Shown piece by piece: positions 11,419-22,654 of a stretch of 64,000 nt of DNA. Source of the DNA: Scedosporium boydii (taxonomy: Eukaryota > Ascomycota > Sordariomycetes > Microascales > Microascaceae); contig NJFT01000019.1 of the NCBI GenBank assembly GCA_002221725.1, positions 248,001-312,000 on the forward strand. The letters run 5' to 3'. The first letter of the stretch is position 1; each line of letters opens with the position of its first letter. The notes under the pieces were generated by a model. That model saw nothing but the letters and a program-made list of their open reading frames with translations. It did no database searches and had not been told where the DNA came from. A program made the translations under genes and the position numbers.

Positions 11419-12011
11419 GGATCAATGGACGATGTATTATTAGCTGCCGTTTGGCAGACCCCCCTCTTCCTTCTTCCGGAACTGGACGCCGACTCCATAC
11501 TCCTTGAGGTAACTTGAAGCCCACGAACGACAATTGGACCCCCATGCCGGCTTCGTGAGGGAAACTCGCCTCGCTCCCCCCAAACCTTGTTTATAATAAA
11601 AAGGATACCGCAGCACCATTCATTGTTTCTTAGTCCTGGCTGACTACTTTTTCCCCTTGCCTCTGGAATTTCGGTTTCTACTTTTTATTTTTTTAATTCC
11701 CCTTTTCGATTTGTCTGCTTTATTACTCTTCCCGTCTTCCATTGTCCTTTCAACCTATAAGTGGCTCTTTATTCTTAGGGCCTCGTTTGTTTCTGGCTCT
11801 CTCCCTATCAAATCTCTCTAACCTGCTTCCTCCCGCCACCACGCCGAAAGACGGCCACGCCTCCCGCTGCGGCAGAACAAACAAATCATTATATTACAAT
11901 GCAATAGCTGTGACACTCTTCCACGAGAGACAAACCGCACGTCAATTTACTTATAAAAAACCCGATATCTCACCCATTCCTATTTCCCCCGTCCACTCTC
12001 TCACAACTACG

Positions 12012-12870
12012 ATGCTCTCCGTTGATTCCCCCCTCCTCGTCACTGGGAACACTACCCCTTCGACCTCCTTCACGAAAGACATGTCGCCGAATGGATCCCA
12101 TACCCCGGGCCGCGTCCATGTAGCCCAATCGGCAAGGGGACCGACCATAGCGAACGGCTCCACCGACGCCACGCTCTCCGGTGGGAGGACGACGAAGCCC
12201 CATCATATCTTCCTTGTAACAGGCCCAGCCGGTGTTGGAAAAAGCAGCGTGGCTGCCTATCTGTCGAAGAAGCTCAATTTCCCCTACATTGAGGGCGATG
12301 AGGTTAGTCTCCGTTGAGCGCTCCTTGCCATATCTGCACCGCGAAATGCATTCCGTCTTCCAGTGACCCTTCTCTCCCCACCCATGGCGTGTAAGTCGCT
12401 AAATCAATCGAAACTAGTTCCACCCTAGGGCCAATGTCGAGAAAATGAGCAACGGGATTCCTTTGACTGATGCGGACCGCTGGGACTGGCTCACTGCGCT
12501 CCGGGAGGAGTCCCAGCGAAGAATACAGTCAGGCTCTGAGGGTGTTGTCCTCACCTGCTCAGCACTGAAGCAGAAGTACCGAGACGTCATCCGCGTGGCT
12601 GGTTATTTCGACCACTCCCTTCTGATCCACTTCATCTACCTCTCCGCGCCTGAGGAGCTTCTGCTTGAAAGAGTCCGGCTAAGGCAGAACCATTACATGG
12701 GTGCCAATATGGTCCACAGCCAATTTGAGGTCCTCGAACCCCCGGGCCCCAATGAGAGAGACGTCATCAGCATCGATGTCAGCCGAACCCTCAACGAAGT
12801 CCAAGAGGAGGCTTTGAGGAAAGTCTCCGAAATTCTTGCCAACGAATCGTATTCCCGCGTGAACGAGTAG
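12012..12870 (+). CDS. Gluconokinase (GntK/IdnK type), 2 exons
   Basis: Phosphorylates D-gluconate to 6-phosphogluconate with ATP, feeding the pentose phosphate pathway in the cytosol. Exons 12012-12302 and 12418-12870 give 247 aa. P-loop GPAGVGKS is at residues 71-78, then YIEGDE joins across the intron to FHPRANVEKMSNG, the family's GD-x-HP-x-x-N-x-x-KM substrate site. PLTDADRWDWL, the VLTCSALKQKYRD motif and YLSAPEELLLERVRLR follow. Only the acceptor at 12417 restores the HP motif; an upstream acceptor at 12363 brings a stop. The first ~60 residues are a Ser/Thr-rich extension not found in bacterial enzymes; Met24 is an alternative start. An upstream in-frame ATG at 11742 lies in the pyrimidine leader and was not used. 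Confidence 0.92.
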
Positions 12871-14525
12871 AGCGCGTTTTGCGCGTGCGAGTGTGTTTTC
12901 CTGACAGGAGTTTTATTTTCTTTGCTGGTGTTTTTCTACTCATTTTTCTTGCTGGCAATTCCCTCTGTCCCTCCGACAGATGTCTTGTGCACCCTACAAT
13001 AACACAAGGGCGTTCTCGGTTGGTGTCTTCCTACATTTTCTTGAAGCTCGGATTGGAATCGGGGATTGGGGTTTTCGGTGTTTGATGAAGCATAATTTTC
13101 TGGGACAATCTTGATGAAATATGTATACGTATGAGATGGTTTCATTTTTTTTGGATAGTCATGATGGTTTTCGTCCCGTCTTCTCCATGTACGCTCTATG
13201 GCCAAGTTCGCTACGAAGTATGTTGCTACAAGGTTTTGCACGTCTTTCACAAGATGCATCATAATACACAAACAGGCGTTTCCTTAACACACTCTTGTCT
13301 CATTCTTCTAATCTGTCATCCCCCTGACTGTTTGCCTGCTCTAGGGTTACTTGTGTCCCTCCCTCGCATTCGACTATTTTCTGCCACTTATTTGAGCGCG
13401 AATTACATTTGCATTGACACATAGGACGGCCCCTAACTCCAGCTCAACCCCTCCTCTCAGGGTGTCATTAATATCCAGTCCTAGTCCTATGCTACATATC
13501 GGTTCTGCAACAGACCCATGCCGATTGAGCATGCGCACCTTATTCGATTCGCCACGGGAGACGGCTATGTCCCGTGTCAAGAGCGGGAGCCCACCAGAAG
13601 TTGGACACGAATCCATTCAAATCCAATCCGACTACACTGTCAGCTGCAGGTTATCCTCCATGAAGGGGGGGTGCGTTGCCCAACGTGACCCAGCTGGAGG
13701 TGCGGCCCGTGAACTAGTTGCAAGTACCTAATCGAGGGCCATGCAGTGTGCTGCATGCTCTATTATATCTTCCGTATGCCTCTGTTGCCGTCAGCCGCTA
13801 CCTTTACCTACCTTGTAATGATGTGTCCTACTAGCAGAGGGATACACGGGGGTTGGTCGAGGAAGGAAAGCGGGATTTGGGGAGGGAGCAACTCGTCACC
13901 CCGCGCCCGGTCGCTGCGTTGCAACGCTACCTTTTTTTCCGCCATGCTTTTTCTGGATATTTACCCTACGCACCCCGCCTTCTTTGACTTTCGCCGGGGA
14001 TTGGAGCGTCGTCTTGGCTCCGGGGTAAGTTGCATCTCCCTCTCTCCAATCCACAGTCTGACCGCGATAAGCCGGAATATTGGTCATATCCATGGATATT
14101 TGGAACCGCGACGAGTACCTCGGTACTTCATACTTCCCGTTTCCTCTTTCTCATTCCGATTCCGAGTCTCCTAGCATTCTTCAGTAAGTTCTGGGGGTGA
14201 AAGAGAGCGAGGCACTGGCACCAAAAAGACAGAAAGCAAGCATCAAATCCATTCTTCAGTGATAGATTTGTCTATAAACAAAACTTCCAAAAATACAGTA
14301 TTCTAAGGTATTCTTCATTGTAACCTATAAACTGTGCTTCCTCACATTCCACTGCATTTTGCATACAGCTAAAAATGCCCCTCTCTGAATGCGCCGAACC
14401 CCACCATCTCGAGCCGTTCCAACATCCTTTATGGGAATTAAGTTGTCGTCAGACTTCCCCATCACTCCTTCAAATGCCACGTCTCCTCTCCTACTCTTAC
14501 TCTATTTATTTCCGCTTCGGCGCGT
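12871..14525. other. Convergent 3' intergenic region gluconokinase / BCKDH E2
   Basis: 1.65 kb between two convergent stop codons, far longer than needed for 3' ends. Short frames only, with no domain. It contains one TACGAAGTA unit (13212-13220). I see no RNA gene or element in it. Confidence 0.55.
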
Positions 14526-16126
14526 TTACCGCAAGTGCATGACCATAACATCCGGCTCCTCCACAACTGCCCTGACCACTTCAGCCGCCCTGGCCATAGT
14601 CGCACCGTCAACTACCCTGTGGTCCGCACTCCAGCTAAAGTTGCAGACCTGCTTCTTCACAACATTCCCCGCCTCGTCAAAGGCCGGCACGGCTCGCATT
14701 CGTCCGACGCCAAGAATGGCGACCTCCTTCTCGACGATGACAGGCGAGAGGTAGGTGCCGCCGATGTTACCAATATTGGACACCGTTATGGTACCGCCGG
14801 TGATGTCCCGAGGGGTCAGCTTCCCCGCATATGCGAGGGCTTGCAGGCGCGTTAGCTCGGCCGCGATGCTGAGGATGTTGAGAGAGCCGACGTCCTTGAT
14901 GACGGGGACGAGGAGTCCTTGAGGGGTGTCCATCGCGACGCCAATGTTGTGTTGGCTGCGGTGCACGACTACGGGCCTCTCAGTCGTCGGGTCAACGTCC
15001 ACGCGGGCGTTGAGGATGGGGTACTTGTAGAGGGCCATGGAGACGGCCTTGATGATGAAAGGGAGGTAGGAGAGCTTCGCGACCAAGTCCTGCTGGCTCT
15101 GGCCGGAGGGGATGACGGTGCCGTTTCCGCCAGTGCTGGCCTTTGCCGTAGTGGCCAAGACCTTATTCAGCCGCGTGCGGAGGTCGCTGATGTTTGTAAA
15201 GTCGATCTCGTCGGTGTAAAGGAAGTGCGGAATCGTCAAGGACCGGGTCATGGCCTTGAACATTTGCACTTGGGTGTTGGTCAACTGCACGACAGTCTCC
15301 TCTTGCTGTTGCGAGGGCTGTGCGGATGAAGCGGATGGTGATATTTGGGGGGCGGCGGGGGTCTGCGCGCCGGCATTCCGCTGCTGGACAAATTTGTAGA
15401 TGTCTTCCTTGAGTACCCTGCCGTCCTTTCCTGTACCCTGGATTTGTAGTATGTCCACGTTGAGCTCCCTGGAAAGGTGTCGCACTGCCGGAGTTGCGAT
15501 CGCCCTGTTGTTTTCCCTGATCCGAAGCCGCCTCTGTTCCTCGGCTGTAAGAGGGACATCAGGCTTGGAATCCTGTTGGATTGCGTCCTCGTCGGCCTTC
15601 TCCACCGGCGCCGCTGGTGTCTCCGCCTCGGGCTTGGCCGCAGAGTCTACTTGATCCACCGCGCCTCCCTCGATGTCAATGTCGATGAACGGCTTGCCGA
15701 CCTTGGCCATGTCACCGGCCTCGTAGTAGAGCTTCTTGACCACACCCGCGAAACGGCTCGTAATCTCGACCGACGCCTTGTCGCTCTGGACCTCACAGAG
15801 CGGTGAGAACTCCTCAACCCTTGCGCCTGGCTGCACAAACCATTGGATGACCTCGCACTCGACAATGCCTATGGGGGAGGGTAATTGGTGTTAGTGACGG
15901 TGTTTCCCTTAACATTTCGCCTTGGGCTCTTCTTATGTGAAGCCTTACCTTCTCCAATGTCGGCGAGTAAGACCGGCTTGACAGTTTGCTGCCTCCTCGT
16001 CTCGTGGAACCATCTGGACGGGCCTCCCGCGCTCGCAGCGAGGGCGGCCTTGGTGACGTTACCTCCGGACACCGCCCATTGCCGGTGTACGGCGCGGATG
16101 GCTCGAGAACCGCGTTGCAGAAACAT
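14526..16126 (-). CDS. Branched-chain 2-oxo acid dehydrogenase E2 (dihydrolipoyl transacylase), 2 exons
   Basis: Mitochondrial core of the BCKDH complex, transferring branched-chain acyl groups from lipoate to CoA in Val/Leu/Ile breakdown. Exons 16126-15949 and 15868-14526 give 506 aa. Domains in order: Arg-rich presequence (residues 1 to about 45, no acidic residue before E42); lipoyl domain about 50-126 with lipoylated K90 in VQSDKAS; Pro/Ala linker; E1/E3-binding domain about 184-221 ([12 protein letters not shown]...GRVLKEDI); acyltransferase domain to the end with catalytic H476 and D480 in DHRVVDG. The lipoyl block [15 protein letters not shown] distinguishes it from pyruvate and 2-oxoglutarate E2s. 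The first in-frame ATG is at 16126. The 80-bp intron interrupts the lipoyl domain. Confidence 0.94.
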
Positions 16127-16787
16127 GACTTTGAAGCTTCTTGTCAATTGAACAGGCAGGATATCACTTTCTCACGCTCTGGAAGAAGGGAAGACGAGAA
16201 GAAGCGGATGTGTTTTCAAGAAAGCAAAAACATTTTCAGTTTCCCCTCATTATTTACTAGCATTACTAGCGGGCAGGACCATCCTTTCCCCCCCGGAGCA
16301 CCTTGCTTTCGCCGTGGACAGCTTCGGCTTTGGAAGGCATTGTGTCATCGTCTACTGATTCCCCCGCGGATAACCGAAGGGCTGGAAATCGCCGGTCGGT
16401 AATTCCTTAAGCCGCACTGTGACGTCGAGGCTATTTTGATGCTATTGATGCTCCTTATTCCAATTGATCGCCCTGATTGATTCCCCATAAAATGTTAGTG
16501 GGCTAGGCCCGGCTCCTGGCAGTGCGGTCCCTGACGGGGCCTGGCCTGGCCCTGCGCGGCTTAAGGATTTGCTGGGGTTTAGCGTGGGAATGTACTGGGG
16601 CCCCAACAACATGGAGCTCGGTTTCGTCAGCAAATGTACCTGAGCAATTGGACGCGAGTTTTCAATTTTTTCTTATCAGCTCCAGCCGAAAAAAAAGTAC
16701 AGCACAACCATCGGCTCCATCGCAACCACGACTCAACCGATAACCGACAGCCCTTAGCATATCCCCCCTTCCCTCCCCCACGCAGAG
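16127..16787. promoter_or_regulatory. Divergent promoter BCKDH E2 / ATP10
   Basis: 661 bp between two outward-facing genes for mitochondrial proteins. It contains CCAAT-type boxes (TTCCAATTGATC near 16457) and a pyrimidine-rich leader (16760-16782) before the ATP10 ATG. No ORF of quality. Confidence 0.55.
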
Positions 16788-17958
16788 ATGGCCGTTCCTA
16801 GGACAAGGGTCGCGATGGCCCTCCGGGGCCCCTCGAAACGGCCCCTCCCTTGTTTGCTCTGCCAATGGCATCGCACCATCTCTACAACCCCCAGTTACTC
16901 TCTCCCCGACCCTAAGCCGTCAACGGCGAAGACGGGCAAGCCCGACACCCCGGCTCCGGCTCCGGCCCCGACTGCCTCTGTCCGAGCTGAACATGTCCCC
17001 GCCGGCGCCGCTATCAACGCGCCGAGATCCTACGGCAAGCGCTTAGAGGACTTCACTCCGGAGCCTCTTCCCCGACCTATTGGCATGCCCCACCCTCCCA
17101 TGCCTGGGGAGAATACCGGCATTGATCTGCGATCCATAAAAGAACGGCGTGATGACTTTGTGAACTACGACAAACATCTTATCCGGCGTCAGGAGCTGTA
17201 AGTGTTAATCCGGCGCCCGCTCGCGCGCGCTTTTCTCTCCACGCCCCAACTAACCTCTCCTCTTCCTCTGCAGTAAAGAAAAGATCTCACGTCCTTACTT
17301 CCGCGACTGGACCAACCTCCAACACCACGACGGCAAATCCTTCATCGCCCCTCCCCGCCTCTTCCGCGCTGACAAGGCCCTCTACTTCCCCAACCTCCAC
17401 GGCCAGACCCTCCACAAGGACGGCGCCGAGCGCGACACCACCCCGCAGCTCTGTGGTCGCGCCTCCGTCATCGCCGTCTTCAGCAGCCAATGGGGCGAGG
17501 AGCAAGTCAACTCCTTTATCTCCGAGAAAGCGAACCCGGCTTTGGCGGAGGTGCTCGCGAGCGATCCCATCCACGGACAGGTCGTTAGGGTGAACGTTGA
17601 GGATAACTCGATGAAGGCGTGGCTCGTGACGATGTTCATGGGATCTCTGAGGCGAAGGTTGGGAGAGGACAATTGGGGGAGGTATTTCCTTGTGAGGAAG
17701 GGCGTTAGCGATTACATCAAGGAGTCGATCGGTTTGCTTAACGGCAAGGTCGGATACGTCTATCTTGTCGATCCTCAGTGCAGGATACGGTGGGCGGCTA
17801 GCGGACCTAGCTTGCCGGATGAGAAGGAGGGCCTCGTCAAGGGCCTTAGGAAGCTCGTCGGGGAAGCTCGCGAAGTTGCGGAGCAGATGGCTGCCGAGAA
17901 GAAGGCCGCAGAGCAAGCTCAACTCGAAGAGGGCAACCCTACTGAGGCAAATGTGTAA
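16788..17958 (+). CDS. ATP10: Mitochondrial ATP synthase assembly factor Atp10, 2 exons
   Basis: Inner-membrane chaperone for assembly of the F0 sector (Atp6 with the Atp9 ring). Exons 16788-17197 and 17274-17958 give 364 aa. The first ~38 residues are Arg-rich and free of acidic residues (presequence). The Atp10 domain fills exon 2: KISRPYFRDWTNLQ, SVIAVFSSQWGEEQVNSF, VNVEDNSMKAWLV, RRLGEDNWGRYFLVRKGVSDYIKESIG and VGYVYLVDPQCRIRWAASG-type endings are family hallmarks. A charged Ala/Glu/Lys-rich helix closes the protein. The intron (76 bp, branch CTAAC) is phase 2. The start is the first ATG after the leader, and a second Met (M10) is also possible. Confidence 0.93.
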
Positions 17959-18202
17959 TTATATGTTGCTTGTATTGGAGACCTTGAAGCGCCCTTGCAT
18001 CCCACAACGGCGATTGTATAATAGAATACAATGCAGACTCCCCCTTATCCGTCTTGATGTACATAATAGAAAGGATTGAAATCAATAAATAATAAAAAAA
18101 CGCCTCGTAACAAGTCCTTCATGCCTTGCAGTGTGCCTGCGCTTTCCTCTCTCCCTCTTACGAAGATAAGACATCCTCCAACATTCAACCCGCTCTTCTC
18201 CC

Positions 18203-19079
18203 TCATAGGAACCACCAAAAAGTCAAGAAGCAAAAGGCAATAAACGCCCCCATAATAATCCCATCCCTCCTCTTCTTCGCCGAAATCTTCCCAATAAGCG
18301 CATTCAATCCAGGCACCTTCCCCGCCGCCGACGTGATCCTCCTATTAATATTCGCCAGCGTCTCCCTCTGCACCATAAAGTTCTCGTTCACCGCGTACGC
18401 CTGACTCAGCACACTATCGGCCATCGAATGGCTATTATCGATCCTGTCCCGCTCGGCGAGCATGTACTCTGCCTCGGCGGCCGCCGGGTTGCTCGCGCGG
18501 AACTCGTCGATGTCGTTGTGGATGTTGGAGAGGAGGTTGGCGCGGTCGCGCGCGGTTTGGAGGGAGTTGCGGAGGCGGGTGAGGTCGCGGCGGTGTTCGG
18601 CGAGCTTTTCGCGGAGGAGGGAGAGGTTGTTTTGTTTTAGGGCGGAGGAGGTGAGGGTTGTTTCGGAGTCGAGGAGGCGGCCAAGTTTGCCTACTACATT
18701 CTCTCGCTGTTTTTTGGTTGAACCGGCGTCAGTGCACTGCGTTTCGTTCTATGGGCGCTTCCCGTGCAGAGGAGAGGGGGAAAGCCGTAAAATGTAAATG
18801 AAGTATCGGAGATAACGATACCTTCTCCAAGAGTTCTTCTAGTTTTGATTCTGTGGTCTTTTCCTCCTCTGTCGGCTTCGCCGGTATGTTCGGCGCTTGC
18901 GAGAACTGCGAGTACGTTTGGAATAGCGTCTCCGTCTAAGAGTATCTTCGGTCAGCGCGAAACGGTCTCGAGAGAGCGACAGGGTCAGAAAGGAATCTAG
19001 GTAGGCTCACCTGAGTTTCTAGACTTCGAGCCTGTTGGCGGAGTTGGGCCCAGCCTGAGTTTCCTGTGGTTGACGCCAT
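18203..19079 (-). CDS. GOS1: Golgi SNARE Gos1 (Qb-SNARE, GOSR1 family), 3 exons
   Basis: Tail-anchored SNARE of the cis/medial Golgi, acting in ER-Golgi and intra-Golgi fusion. Exons 19079-19011, 18935-18822 and 18706-18203, all phase 0, give 228 aa, the usual length (about 223-230). The N-terminus MASTTGNSGWAQLRQQARSLE, the helical Habc part, the Qb SNARE helix (about 130-190, MLAERDRIDNSHSMADSVLSQAY then LANINRRI) and the C-terminal anchor (about 208-228, IIMGAFIAFCFLTFWWFL) ending at the stop are all visible. The introns are 75 and 115 bp. It converges on ATP10 with 244 bp between the stops. Confidence 0.92.
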
Positions 19080-19628
19080 GATGTGTGGATTGGATGACGT
19101 CTCAGGGACGGCTGGTGATAATGGATAATGGATACCTGTGCTGTAGTCTAAATGTCTAAATGGTCTGGCTCGCCCCCCCAAAGCTGCCCCTGTGCATATC
19201 GGCTCCAGATACTTACGTAATCCACAAATGCAACACCTTTTGACTTCATCTCGTCCGTTCTCCTTAATTGTGAGCCCATATTGTTGCGTCGTCCCTGATA
19301 CGAACGATGAACACACACAAGACAAAAGAGGCCGAGACAAGGGCACCAAATTTAACGTTGAAAAAATACATTTTTCTTCGCTACCGTATCCTCTATCATG
19401 CTTTTGTTGAAATCAATTCCATATACCTGAACAAATTTCTCGAGGCCAAGCACGCCTGGCCTAAGGTAGTTGAGACCTTGGCGTCCGGTCCTGGTATCCC
19501 ATCCCGTTTACTCCGTACCCGCCATCCGAGATTCATTTCCCTTGTTCCTCTTTCCCCTTTTCCTTTTTGGTTTCTGCAATAAATCTCTTGTCATGTCATG
19601 AAAAATATTGATTTTGCACCGCTTCAAC
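19080..19628. other. Intergenic region upstream of GOS1
   Basis: 549 bp between the GOS1 start and the ATIC stop, both genes on the minus strand; it must hold the GOS1 promoter and the ATIC 3' end. I see no gene or distinct element. Confidence 0.55.
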
Positions 19629-21579
19629 TTAGTGGTGGAAGAGGCGGATGTTCTGCTGGACGAACGTAATCCCTAGCTGCTCGGCGGTCTGGAAGACGGG
19701 CTGGTCGTTCTGGCTGCCGCCGGGAGCAGCAATGTACTTGACGCCCGACCTCGCCGCCCGGTAGACATTGTCGGTGAAGGGGAACTGTCGTTGGTGTCAG
19801 CACGTCAGATCGAACGTAACAGAGGGGGGAAAATCTGGAGCAACTTACAAAGGCGTCGCTGGAGACGGCGACGTCGGTCAACTTGCCAAGCCACTCCTGC
19901 TTCTCGGCATCCGTGAAGGCAGCGGGGACTTCCTCAAATACAGCCTCGAAGGCCTCCCGCTCGGGGCCGTCCTTGGGCAGTTGTCCACTGACGAGGAGGT
20001 CAATAGCGTTGCTCTTCTCGGGACGCTTGGTGCCCTTCTTCCACTTGATGCCGAGCACTCGGGGGTGGAATCGAAGCCACCAGTTATCCGCCTTATCACC
20101 GGCTAGTCGGGTGCAGTGGATCCTGGACTGCTGACCCGCACCTAGACCGACAACCTGACCCCTGGCGGCATAGCAAACGGAGTTACTCTGGGTGTACTTG
20201 ACGGCAATAGTGGCGACGGTAAGGTCCCTGAGAGCATCCTCGGAGAGGGTCGTGAGGTCCTTGGGGGTGATGATGTTGGTGAAGGAGGCGGGCGTTATCT
20301 CAGCGTCGTTCCTGGGCTGAGAAATGGTGACACCGTTGATGATACGGGACTCCATGCGAGGAGGCTGGTAAGCGGGATCCATCTGGAGCACGAGGTACTT
20401 GCCGCCCTTCTTCTTCTTCAGGAGCTCCAAGGCCTCGGGCTCGTATCCGGGGGCCACGACACCATCCGAGACTTCCCTAGAGATGATCTTGGCAGTGGGA
20501 TAATCCACGACGTCGCTGAGAGCGATTAAATCGCCGAAGCTGCTCATGCGATCAGCACCACGAGCACGAGCATAGGCCTGGGCAAGTCCGGAGGCGTCAA
20601 TGCCCTCGATATCATCGACGAAGTAAACCTGCTTCTCCTCGGCCGTCAGGGGGATGCCAATGGCGGCGCCCGCGGGCGAGACGTGCTTGAAGCTGGCGGC
20701 CGCAGGCTTCTTGAGGGCGGCCTTGAGCTCCTTTACGAGCTGCCAAGCGTTGAGAGCATCGAGGAGGTTGATGGAACTGGGGCCGCCGTTGAGAATCTTG
20801 AAGGGGAGCTCTCCCTCGGTCACGTAGGCGCACGCGGGCTTCATGTGGGGGTTGTTGCCGTAGCGGAGGTTGATCAGCTGGGTTCCGTCGGAGGCATACT
20901 GCTGGCGGAAGAACTGAGAGATGGCGGCGTCGTAGTCGGCGGTGTGCTCGAACGCCTTGAGTGCGTACTGCTGGCGGGTCGCATCGGAGATGGTTCCGGC
21001 TTGGAGCTCCTTCAGGAACTCGGGGTAGTCGGCGGGGTTGGTGAGGATAGTAACGCGGGTATGGTTCTTGGCAGCTGCCCTGATAAGCGTAACGCCACCG
21101 ATATCGATCTCCTCGACAGCCTCGGGAATGGTCACACCGGGCTTCGCAACGGTGTCCTTGAAGGGATAGAGGTTGCAGATGACGAAGTCAACCTTGTTGA
21201 TGTTCTGGTCGGCAAGATCCTTCTCGTCGGAGGCAAGGTCTCGGGCTAGGATACCCGCGTGAACAGCGGGGTGGAGGGTCTTTACACGGCCCGCGAGCAT
21301 CTCGGGAGCCTTGGTGATGGCGGAGACATCCCTACATATCGGGTAAAAATGCATTGCGTCAGTATTAACACCTTATTCGTGCGACTCTCGACATGAGAAT
21401 CCATTCGTAGCTAGGTTTTTGGTTGTCCCTTACTCAACAGGAAACCCAGACTCGCGGATCATACGCGCAGTTCCCCCAGAGGCCAGGATGCGAACATTGT
21501 TCTCGGCGAGGCCCTTGGCGAGATCAAGGAGGCCGGTCTTGTCGTAGACGGAGACGATTGCGATCTGCTGGTTGGACAT
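19629..21579 (-). CDS. ADE17: Bifunctional AICAR transformylase / IMP cyclohydrolase (ATIC), 3 exons
   Basis: Catalyses the last two steps of purine synthesis, formylating AICAR with 10-formyl-THF and closing the ring to IMP. Exons 21579-21434, 21331-19849 and 19784-19629 give 594 aa (human 592). The N-terminal cyclohydrolase domain shows [30 protein letters not shown], and [16 protein letters not shown]; the transformylase domain has [23 protein letters not shown] with the catalytic Lys-His pair, and [13 protein letters not shown]. The end AAPGGSQND...[11 protein letters not shown] is diagnostic. Start at 21579 is in a strong context (ACC before ATG). The frame stays open upstream to another ATG at 21744, adding 55 residues with no acidic residue. 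The symbol follows the yeast paralogue; ADE16 would be equally apt. Confidence 0.95.
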
Positions 21580-22654
21580 GGTGCCGAACAATTGAATCCG
21601 TCGGTTAGGGAGTGAATGGGTGAAAATCCTCGTGTGAGTAAATCTGCCGTGTCGATGGCGAGTGGGCAAGGAATTTACAAGGAGACGGGCAGAAAGCGAA
21701 CTGAAGATGGTGGGGTGGATTGGTCGAATTGGTGGTGGTGCCATTCATGGACGAGAAAAAGCTCTGCTACCCCGCCATCGGAATACTAGCGAAAATCGCT
21801 CCGAGGGAAGGCTACAAAGGCTGCGACTGAAAGGGACAACAACAGTGTCTAAGAGATGTTAGGTCATGCCCGCGATTACTTGATAAGTTGGTCTTAGAGA
21901 GAATTTGAACATTTTCCTAACATAAACTTTTCTAACTCTCTGCGCGCTGTAGCACGGCTCCATGTGACGGGCGTAATGGAGTGAAGAGCTTGATGAACCG
22001 GCCCAGCGAGTCTCAAGCGCCCGCCGAGGACGAGGAGTTTTGGCAGCCAATCGGGCAGAGGCAGGGAAACAGGCCAAAACCATCCCGCATGCAAATACCG
22101 TCGAAGTATTTGATGTCCGAGCTGTCTCTGTAAGCCGATTGTAAGGTAGACTGTTTATTCATTACGTCGCCCGCATTCACGAGTTTTTATCTTCCTTCTT
22201 CTTGATAACCAAGGCTCTAAAATTTGATCCGAGACATGAGGTTCCCCAAGAGAACAGAAGAGTGTCGCAATCATTGCTGGAAACTAGAATATAACTTTAA
22301 GCTCTTCTGGTAAATCGGTTCAGTGTGAGAATCACGCTTTTTCTAATCCTCGTGATCATGAACAGATCCAATTCGACGTCAAATCTATGAAGAAGCCAAG
22401 GGAAAGTCAATTCTTAGCTCCATCTCCTCAAAATTCCTGGATGACGAAGTAGTAGAGGGGTCCCTCCCACCAACGCTGAAGATGAACATCAACTTCACGG
22501 CATAATACCGCTTAAATTCCCGAGTGTCGACCAACTGGGGATCTGTGAGCAGCCATTTTGATGCCCCCTTTCCCGCTTGACACCCTCTAAAAGCATAACT
22601 AGCACATTCAAGGTTCTCGTAACATTAATTCTGCTTTAGGGCGACTTGGTCAAG
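21580..22654. promoter_or_regulatory. Divergent upstream region ATIC / 440-aa orphan gene
   Basis: 1.07 kb containing the ATIC promoter and the left direct repeat (22440-22544). An in-frame extension of ATIC covers 21580-21744. No other coding signal. Confidence 0.5.
22440..22544 (+). repeat. Left copy of a ~105-bp imperfect direct repeat
   Basis: Pairs with 24042-24149. Both copies start GATGACGAA, share CCCTCCCACC, an identical 32-bp core (22487-22518, from CATCAACTTCACGG to CTTAAATT) and end in GGGATCT. It lies 110 bp before the 440-aa gene. Confidence 0.9.

Larger units (their letters stand above)
6802..12011. other. 5.2-kb stretch without a convincing gene
   Basis: Runs between the starts of DPP III (minus) and gluconokinase (plus), so it must include both promoters. 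No frame shows a recognisable domain or a plausible set of exons. The longest ATG frame (306 codons, 9846-10766) runs straight through a palindromic repeat and has a composition rich in Cys, Ser and Leu, so I do not call it a gene. The region carries several TACGAAGTA repeats, a polypyrimidine tract and, near 11592-11603, a TATA-like TATAATAAAAAG about 410 bp before the gluconokinase ATG, followed by a strongly pyrimidine-rich leader. Confidence 0.6.

Noticed and set aside
12364..12390. Possible small internal exon of gluconokinase between CAG at 12363 and GTAAGT at 12391
   Set aside because: Phase 0 entry gives TGA at once; the acceptor at 12417 restores the HP motif instead.
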